Source: Sphaeroforma arctica JP610
Lineage: Eukaryota > Opisthokonta > Ichthyosporea > Ichthyophonida
Direction: 5' to 3'
Length of the DNA: 34,198 nucleotides
Assembly: GCF_001186125.1 (NCBI RefSeq)
Contig: NW_014040265.1
Span: 36,164 to 70,361, forward strand
Below are positions 32,901 through 34,198 of the stretch, in pieces. The translations under genes were made by a program, and so were the position numbers. How positions within the stretch are numbered: position 1 is the first letter of the stretch; the number at the start of each line of letters is the position of its first letter. The notes under the pieces were generated by a model. That model searched no databases. It was not told the origin of the DNA and saw nothing but the letters and a program-made list of their open reading frames with translations.

Positions 32901-33571
32901 ACGAGATGCTTTATGCACCAAGATATATGACGCTGCACAAGCCAAAAGCAATGAAATCAAATGAACGTAAATCCACTGCCCTGGGGTCCTACTACGATCG
33001 ATACGTATATATTGACTGCAAATCAACGAATATTGAGTTGGTTGGCAGCACGCCAGAAGATAGACAGTACATGCACAGGCACACACCTGCTACGCCTGAG
33101 GTGATAGCTCCCAATAGCATAAGATACCAGTCTTTCTTGGTCGCCATGATAAACATGTCTTTGAATCCAATATCCACCGCTTCCTCGTCATCGGGGACTT
33201 TGTTCTTATCATCTGATAGTAATAGAAATAGAAAGTGGGGCAGGACACGGCGGATCAGATCACAAGTGGCAGTGCGATGGGGTTATGGATTGCAGCTTGG
33301 TTTTTCATATGTATAGGGTGATTGACTACAGCTTGATTTTTCATATGAATAGCGTATCTATGCAGAGCTTGAAATTTCATCTGTATCGTAGATACATGAC
33401 GCTGGGAACTGTACAACTCGAGTTCGCATACATTGTAATAGAACAGCTCACATCACAGCGAAAATGGCGTATCATACCTTCCTTTGTTTTCTTGTCTTTC
33501 TTCTTGCCCCATTTACGTTTAGGTTTGCGTCCTCCGAGATCATCGATGGCGTCTGAAGGAGACAATATCAT
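15945..33571 (-). CDS. ABCB-type full ABC transporter (MDR/P-glycoprotein-like), 26 exons
   Basis: The product is a predicted membrane exporter that uses ATP to move lipophilic compounds. I placed 26 coding exons (listed below). Every intron is GT-AG, phases fit at all 25 junctions, and the total is 3945 nt: 1314 residues plus TAA, close to the usual length of about 1280. The layout is a short Lys-rich N-terminus, TMD1 (TM1-6, exons 2-6), NBD1 (exons 8-13), an acidic Ser-rich linker (exons 14-15), TMD2 (exons 15-20) and NBD2 (exons 21-26). NBD1 has Walker A 417-425, Q465, LSGGQ 524-528, Walker B/Glu549 and His582. NBD2 has Walker A 1108-1116, Q1156, LSGGQ 1212-1216, Walker B/Glu1237 and His1270. 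Both sites look able to hydrolyse ATP. No targeting peptide is evident, so plasma membrane is likely. The substrate cannot be read from sequence. The first exon is the least certain part; a further upstream exon is possible. Introns make up about 78% of the span. Confidence 0.95.
16551..16714 (-). CDS. ABC transporter exon 25 (NBD2 Walker B, H-loop)
   Basis: Encodes [12 protein letters not shown] (Walker B, Glu1237, D-loop) and [10 protein letters not shown] (His1270). Acceptor GTCTAG, donor A|GTATGT, phase 1. Confidence 0.95.
16957..17074 (-). CDS. ABC transporter exon 24 (NBD2 signature)
   Basis: Encodes [17 protein letters not shown] and [15 protein letters not shown] (signature 1212-1216). 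Acceptor CTTCAG, donor CG|GTATGT, phase 2. Its acceptor edge is duplicated 44 bp upstream in the gene direction. Confidence 0.95.
17061..17149. repeat. 44-bp duplication of the exon 24 acceptor edge
   Basis: The block starting GTCCATGATGAAGTCTGAAG at 17061 is repeated from 17105 with few changes. It spans the first bases of exon 24 and its CTTCAG acceptor, so intron 23 contains a second acceptor-like copy. Confidence 0.9.
17435..17574 (-). CDS. ABC transporter exon 23 (NBD2 Q-loop)
   Basis: Encodes [20 protein letters not shown] (Q1156) and [14 protein letters not shown]. Acceptor ACCCAG; donor A|GTAAGT, phase 1, in the Asn codon equivalent to that split at the exon 10/11 junction. Confidence 0.94.
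17960..18062 (-). CDS. ABC transporter exon 22 (NBD2 Walker A)
   Basis: Completes Walker A (GSGKST, residues 1111-1116), then [21 protein letters not shown]. Acceptor TTGCAG, donor AA|GTATGT, phase 2. No long open frame marks this exon; it was found from homology and splice sites. Confidence 0.92.
18378..18564 (-). CDS. ABC transporter exon 21 (NBD2 start)
   Basis: Encodes [27 protein letters not shown] (A-loop Tyr) and the first part of Walker A. Acceptor GCTCAG; donor G|GTGAGC, phase 1, within the first Gly of GSGK. Confidence 0.94.
18781..18986. repeat. Minisatellite in intron 20 (36-43 bp, about 5 copies)
   Basis: Units built on CAATCCAAAACTC followed by AGAAAAGGGGAAAATCTATC are repeated about five times with small length changes. 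No relation to an exon edge was seen. Nearby are GT-rich (18575-18690) and, across exon 21, CA/CT-rich (18331-18366) tracts. Confidence 0.93.
19184..19340 (-). CDS. ABC transporter exon 20 (TM12)
   Basis: Encodes [20 protein letters not shown]12 ([15 protein letters not shown]) and the connector NDAARKIF. Acceptor TGTGTAG, donor ATG|GTGAGT, phase 0. Confidence 0.93.
19421..19637. repeat. 39-bp minisatellite in intron 19, about 5-6 copies
   Basis: Unit with TTGTTCAATTAGTTAATACT then ATGTAATTTTTAAC, period 39 bp. It is AT-rich and shows no relation to an exon edge. Confidence 0.93.
19762..19871 (-). CDS. ABC transporter exon 19 (TM11)
   Basis: Encodes [18 protein letters not shown] and TM11 ([19 protein letters not shown]). 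Acceptor CTGGCAG; donor TG|GTATGG, phase 2, splitting a Trp codon. Confidence 0.92.
20401..20538 (-). CDS. ABC transporter exon 18
   Basis: Encodes the cytosolic helix with [20 protein letters not shown], the TMD2 counterpart of the exon 5 signature. Acceptor CATTCAG, donor CAG|GTATCT, phase 0. Confidence 0.94.
20812..21101. repeat. 27-bp minisatellite in intron 17, about 10-11 copies
   Basis: Unit ACTATAATACAAGTATAGTA plus AGACAGT, period 27 bp. The core is close to a palindrome (CTATA...TATAG), so transcripts could form stem-loops. Confidence 0.93.
21113..21180 (-). repeat. Degenerate partial copy of exon 17 inside intron 17
   Basis: About 65 bp resemble the exon 17 coding stretch at 21985-22045 (shared pieces AGCGGGAACA, GTGACC/GTCACC, AACTACCCA). 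It lies beyond the donor-junction minisatellite, so the duplication once included more of the exon. It does not restore a usable frame. Confidence 0.7.
21376..21967 (-). repeat. Minisatellite made of exon 17 donor junctions (about 15 copies)
   Basis: On the plus strand each unit contains CACCTGCAAGGTACTGACACC or a close variant. In the gene direction this is the last 15-18 bases of exon 17 plus the CAG|GTGGGTG donor. I count about 15 copies (near 21379, 21421, 21461, 21502, 21542, 21583, 21624, 21665, 21699, 21731, 21772, 21813, 21852, 21885, 21928) before the true junction at 21968. Spacing is 32-43 bp. Most copies keep a donor that looks as good as the real one. Confidence 0.95.
21968..22198 (-). 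CDS. ABC transporter exon 17 (TM9-TM10)
   Basis: Encodes [22 protein letters not shown], the TMD2 coupling region, then TM9 and TM10 (around [18 protein letters not shown]) up to VSTLQ. Acceptor AACACAG, donor CAG|GTGGGTG. The donor junction is the seed of a large minisatellite in the next intron. Confidence 0.95.
22422..22519. repeat. AT/CA microsatellite, intron 16
   Basis: (AT)n, then ACAT/CCAC mixed repeats, then (AT)n. Low complexity; the open frames across it are not genes. Confidence 0.9.
22858..22991 (-). repeat. Tandem copies of the exon 16 donor junction (33 bp, 4 extra copies)
   Basis: In the gene direction the exon 16 end and donor (CTGATTCGTCAG|GTGGGTTAAAATA) are repeated downstream at about 33-bp spacing. 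The plus-strand CACCTG(G)ACGAATCAG cores lie near 22860, 22893, 22926 and 22958, with the true junction at 22992. One copy has an altered donor (CAG|ATGGGT). Confidence 0.94.
22992..23228 (-). CDS. ABC transporter exon 16 (TM7-TM8)
   Basis: Encodes the second half of TM7 ([21 protein letters not shown]) and TM8 ([20 protein letters not shown]), then [14 protein letters not shown]. Acceptor CCTGCAG, donor CAG|GTGGGT. Four extra copies of this donor junction follow in the intron. Confidence 0.95.
24025..24170 (-). CDS. ABC transporter exon 15 (linker end, TM7 start)
   Basis: Encodes an acidic stretch ([20 protein letters not shown]), then [20 protein letters not shown] and the start of TM7. 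The acceptor ATTAAAG is weak but its phase fits. Donor GCG|GTATGT, phase 0. Confidence 0.85.
24853..25022. repeat. AT-rich microsatellite, intron 14
   Basis: Long (AT)n and TATG/CATA runs with an (AC)n tract near 24938-24956. Low complexity. Confidence 0.9.
25058..25276 (-). CDS. ABC transporter exon 14 (interdomain linker)
   Basis: Encodes the low-conservation linker: an acidic run ([18 protein letters not shown]), then a basic Ser/Thr-rich stretch ([12 protein letters not shown]) that looks suited to phosphorylation, as in the linker of MDR proteins. Acceptor CCCACAG, donor G|GTATGT. Confidence 0.85.
25296..25520. repeat. Two diverged copies of a ~60-bp block in intron 13 (166 bp apart)
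   Basis: 25296-25365 and 25462-25520 share GCTGCCGCTCGATGGTTG-like cores and AACGT-containing flanks. The first copy starts within about 30 bp of the exon 14 acceptor. Confidence 0.7.
25815..25921 (-). CDS. ABC transporter exon 13 (end of NBD1)
   Basis: Encodes [25 protein letters not shown], the normal NBD1 C-terminus. Acceptor CTTACAG, donor G|GTATGT (phase 1). Confidence 0.93.
26419..26525 (-). CDS. ABC transporter exon 12 (NBD1 H-loop)
   Basis: Encodes [12 protein letters not shown] and the H-loop VVAHRLTTI (His582). Acceptor ACGCAG, donor AA|GTAAGT (phase 2, within the Lys codon of FKDGK). Confidence 0.94.
26574..26690. repeat. AT/CATA microsatellite, intron 11
   Basis: (ATAC)n and (AT)n tracts; overlapping open frames here are Tyr/Ile/His-rich artefacts. 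Confidence 0.9.
27319..27499 (-). CDS. ABC transporter exon 11 (NBD1 signature and Walker B)
   Basis: Encodes the LSGGQKQR signature (524-531), Walker B ILLLDE (544-549) and the D-loop SALD. Acceptor TTCACAG, donor GCG|GTATGA, phase 0. Confidence 0.96.
27765..27895 (-). repeat. Duplicated exon 10 donor junction (96-bp period)
   Basis: The plus-strand motif CACTCACTTGTAGGCATT occurs at the true exon 10 end (about 27870) and again 96 bp away in the intron (about 27774), with the intervening GACATAGACACTGAAAGACC also repeated. The decoy keeps the AA|GTGAGT donor and about 15 bases of the exon end. Confidence 0.88.
27875..28004 (-). CDS. ABC transporter exon 10 (NBD1 Q-loop)
   Basis: Encodes [20 protein letters not shown] with Q465 of the Q-loop. 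Acceptor TATATAG, donor AA|GTGAGT (phase 2). The splice falls in an Asn codon after ANAY. The 3' end plus donor is copied once in the following intron. Confidence 0.94.
28209..28292. repeat. 21-bp minisatellite in intron 9 (4 copies)
   Basis: Unit GAATATTGGACCTTAAGTCCT, period 21 bp, four copies with single-base changes. Intron 9 also has a TTTAGGG/TTGGG-rich stretch at 28050-28110. Confidence 0.92.
28636..28752 (-). CDS. ABC transporter exon 9 (NBD1)
   Basis: Completes Walker A (GKST, residues 422-425), then [20 protein letters not shown] and WLRGQM before the Q-loop. Acceptor GGGTAG; donor G|GTATGC, phase 1. Confidence 0.94.
29155..29311 (-). CDS. ABC transporter exon 8 (NBD1 start, Walker A)
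   Basis: Acceptor CATCAG, donor G|GTAAGT (phase 1). Encodes [15 protein letters not shown], whose Tyr is the A-loop aromatic residue, and most of Walker A. The intron falls inside the last Gly codon of GASGSGK. Confidence 0.95.
29744..29833 (-). CDS. ABC transporter exon 7
   Basis: Acceptor TCTCAG, donor GAG|GTAGGT, phase 0. Encodes [21 protein letters not shown], the TM6-to-NBD1 connector with the family's RGA motif. Confidence 0.92.
29886..30130. repeat. ACAT/AT microsatellite, intron 6
   Basis: (ACACAT)n, (ATAC)n and (AT)n runs. Low complexity; another such tract lies at 29618-29720 in intron 7. Confidence 0.9.
30262..30510 (-). repeat. Two diverged copies of the exon 6 donor end in intron 6
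   Basis: 30262-30320 reads, in the gene direction, like the end of exon 6 ([16 protein letters not shown], then CAG|GTGTGT). 30441-30500 is a more decayed copy ([12 protein letters not shown], then GG|GTGTGT). Both keep a GT after the exon-like part. Spacing from the true exon end is about 140 and 325 bp. Confidence 0.8.
30590..30781 (-). CDS. ABC transporter exon 6 (TM5-TM6)
   Basis: Acceptor AAATAG, donor CAG|GTGTGG, phase 0 at both ends. Encodes TM5 ([20 protein letters not shown]), the GWWWGG loop and TM6 ([14 protein letters not shown]). Partial copies of its 5' half lie upstream and of its 3' end downstream (separate entries). Confidence 0.95.
30801..31140 (-). repeat. Two copies of the exon 6 acceptor half in intron 5 (183-bp period)
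   Basis: 30801-30983 and 30984-about 31140 each contain a diverged copy of the first ~65 bp of exon 6 (plus-strand GATAAAGCCCAGACTCA and GCTAGCAGAAG) with sequence beyond it. The copies lie upstream of the true exon and carry a stop or altered acceptor, so they are pseudo-exons. A GGTAAATACATCACGAATGA block marks each unit. Confidence 0.88.
31272..31498 (-). CDS. ABC transporter exon 5 (TM4 and coupling region)
   Basis: Acceptor CACACAG, donor AAG|GTGGGT. Encodes the TM3-TM4 turn (GWKMALMM), TM4 ([14 protein letters not shown]) and the cytosolic helix with [18 protein letters not shown], a family signature of TMD1. Confidence 0.95.
31531..31765 (-). repeat. 92-bp triplication of the exon 4 donor end
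   Basis: Three copies with an exact 92-bp period (ACCCTTC at 31559, 31651, 31743). The third is the genuine exon 4 end with its donor; the other two are pseudo-copies of about 35 bp of coding sequence plus donor plus ~55 bp of intron. Confidence 0.95.
31745..31925 (-). CDS. ABC transporter exon 4 (TM2 tail to TM3)
   Basis: Encodes the conserved [10 protein letters not shown] coupling region, SSRIAGDT and the start of TM3 ([14 protein letters not shown]). Acceptor AAACAG, donor G|GTAAAT (phase 1). Its 3' end plus donor is copied twice in the following intron with a 92-bp period. Confidence 0.93.
31965..32066. repeat. CA and AT microsatellite, intron 3
   Basis: (AC)n at about 31971-31983 followed by (AT)n tracts to 32062. 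Confidence 0.9.
32252..32448 (-). CDS. ABC transporter exon 3 (TM1-TM2)
   Basis: Acceptor ACACAG, donor GAG|GTAGGT. Encodes the rest of TM1 ([17 protein letters not shown]), a short extracellular loop and TM2 ([19 protein letters not shown]). It joins exon 4 in phase 0 exactly where MDR proteins continue without a gap. Confidence 0.93.
32491..32850. repeat. 61-bp minisatellite in intron 2 (6 copies)
   Basis: Unit with CAACGTTTGTGTGTATATAG, GGCAGGAATGATAG and TTGATTAATTAAG; exact 61-bp spacing (32495, 32556, 32617, 32678, 32739, 32800). It lies just upstream of exon 3 in the gene direction and may hold branch-point or pyrimidine-rich sequence, but no exon copy. Confidence 0.95.
33087..33212 (-). 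CDS. ABC transporter exon 2
   Basis: Acceptor CTATCAG, donor G|GTGTGT, phase 1 at both ends. Encodes the acidic [17 protein letters not shown] and the beginning of TM1 ([16 protein letters not shown]). Confidence 0.88.
33283..33395. repeat. Diverged ~40-bp repeat in intron 1 (3 copies)
   Basis: Three copies of a CAGCTTG..TTTTTCATATG-like unit (near 33290, 33330, 33367). Confidence 0.8.
33478..33571 (-). CDS. ABC transporter exon 1 (N-terminus)
   Basis: Encodes residues 1-31 plus one base. It starts at ATG 33571 and includes a Lys-rich cytosolic stretch ([12 protein letters not shown]). The donor is G|GTATGA and the phase fits exon 2. Two acceptor-like sites (TTACAG before 33580, CTTCAG within the exon) mean the first coding exon could instead begin upstream or a few codons later. 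Confidence 0.7.
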
Positions 33572-33585
33572 AAATCTCGCCTGTA

Positions 33586-33780
33586 AGTAAATACGTATCT
33601 ACCACAATTCATACCGTAAGTATACATGTATCTCACACAATTAACACTGTAAGTATATATTTACCTCACAGAATTCATACTGCAAGTATATTATACTTAT
33701 CTCTCACACTTTATACAGTAAAATATATACGTATCTCATACAACTCATACTAGAAGGATATTCGTACCTCACACTCGTAT
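33586..33780 (-). repeat. ~40-bp repeat upstream of exon 1, with splice-site-like cores (about 5 copies)
   Basis: On the plus strand, units like ACTGTAAGTATAT..ACCTCACA recur about every 40 bp. In the gene direction each offers a TACTTACAG acceptor-like and a GAG|GTAAAT-like donor. The sequence directly before exon 1 (TTACTTACAG at 33590-33581) belongs to the same family. Confidence 0.8.
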
Positions 33781-33799
33781 CACCAATTGTGCTTGCGGT

Positions 33800-34119
33800 A
33801 TTGTATATATACATACACACACACACATATACATACATATATATACATATATATATATGTATATAAATATACATATATATATATATATACATATATATAT
33901 ATGAATATATATATATATGTATATACATATACATATAACATTTACATTTACACAATTATACAAATATACAATTGTACAAATATATCTGCATATACATATA
34001 CATATATATATGTTTACATATATATAAATATATATACATATATATATATGTATACATAAATATACATAAATATATATATATATACATACATACATACATA
34101 CATGCATACATAAATTTAG

Positions 34120-34151
<32 letters not shown>

Positions 34152-34198
34152 ACATACATACATATATATATATATTATATTGTATATAATAAAATATA
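33800..34198. repeat. Long AT/CATA microsatellite at the window edge
   Basis: About 400 bp of (AT)n, (ATAC)n and related runs upstream of the transporter gene. The open frames across it are low-complexity artefacts. Any promoter or 5' exon of the gene could lie in or beyond it. Confidence 0.9.

Noticed and set aside
15945-33571. Two half-transporter genes rather than one full transporter
   Set aside because: Exons 13-15 join NBD1 to TMD2 with matching phases through a typical acidic linker, and no stop, start or polyadenylation signal separates the halves.
33787-34159. Several long open frames rich in Tyr, Ile, His and Thr
   Set aside because: They are translations of AT/CATA microsatellites in all frames; no domain or start context.

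Overview
The window is nuclear DNA from an intron-rich eukaryote. It shows GT-AG introns, a split gene with 26 coding exons, LTR and LINE-type retroelements, and heavy micro- and minisatellite content. Nothing here identifies the species. A unicellular eukaryote with expanded introns (for example a unicellular relative of animals) would fit, but that is a guess. The host gene ends in TAA, so the standard code probably applies.

Left third (613-8032): a Ty3/gypsy-type LTR retrotransposon with two recognisable LTRs (810 and 777 bp, roughly 96% alike by eye). Its coding region lies in three consecutive frames, each shifted -1 from the one before: an Ala/Lys-rich gag part, a gag-nucleocapsid-protease part, and a long pol. 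Pol has reverse transcriptase, RNase H, a DNA-adenine-methylase-like insert and a DD35E integrase. All parts carry in-frame stops, so the copy looks defective as read with the standard code.

Middle (8033-15944): no intact gene. There is a decayed LINE-type reverse transcriptase (about 11060-12390) containing an exact-period 300-bp tandem duplication, then unassigned ORF patches, a 32-bp repeat and weak ORF fragments.

Right half (33571 down to 15945, minus strand): one gene for a full ABCB-type (MDR/P-glycoprotein-like) ABC transporter. I could place 26 coding exons with compatible phases at all 25 junctions. Their lengths sum to 3945 nt, that is 1314 codons plus a TAA stop. The order is TMD1-NBD1-acidic linker-TMD2-NBD2, and both nucleotide-binding domains keep all catalytic motifs. 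A polyadenylation signal follows the stop.

The most unusual feature is in the introns of this gene. Many tandem repeats are not random satellites but copies of the adjoining exon edge together with its splice site. The donor end of exon 17 is repeated about 15 times downstream. Those of exons 16, 4, 10 and 6 are repeated 2-5 times, and the acceptor ends of exons 6 and 24 are also duplicated. The gene therefore carries dozens of decoy exon-intron junctions. This looks like recurrent tandem duplication seeded at splice junctions, a possible route to intron growth, intron gain or alternative splicing.
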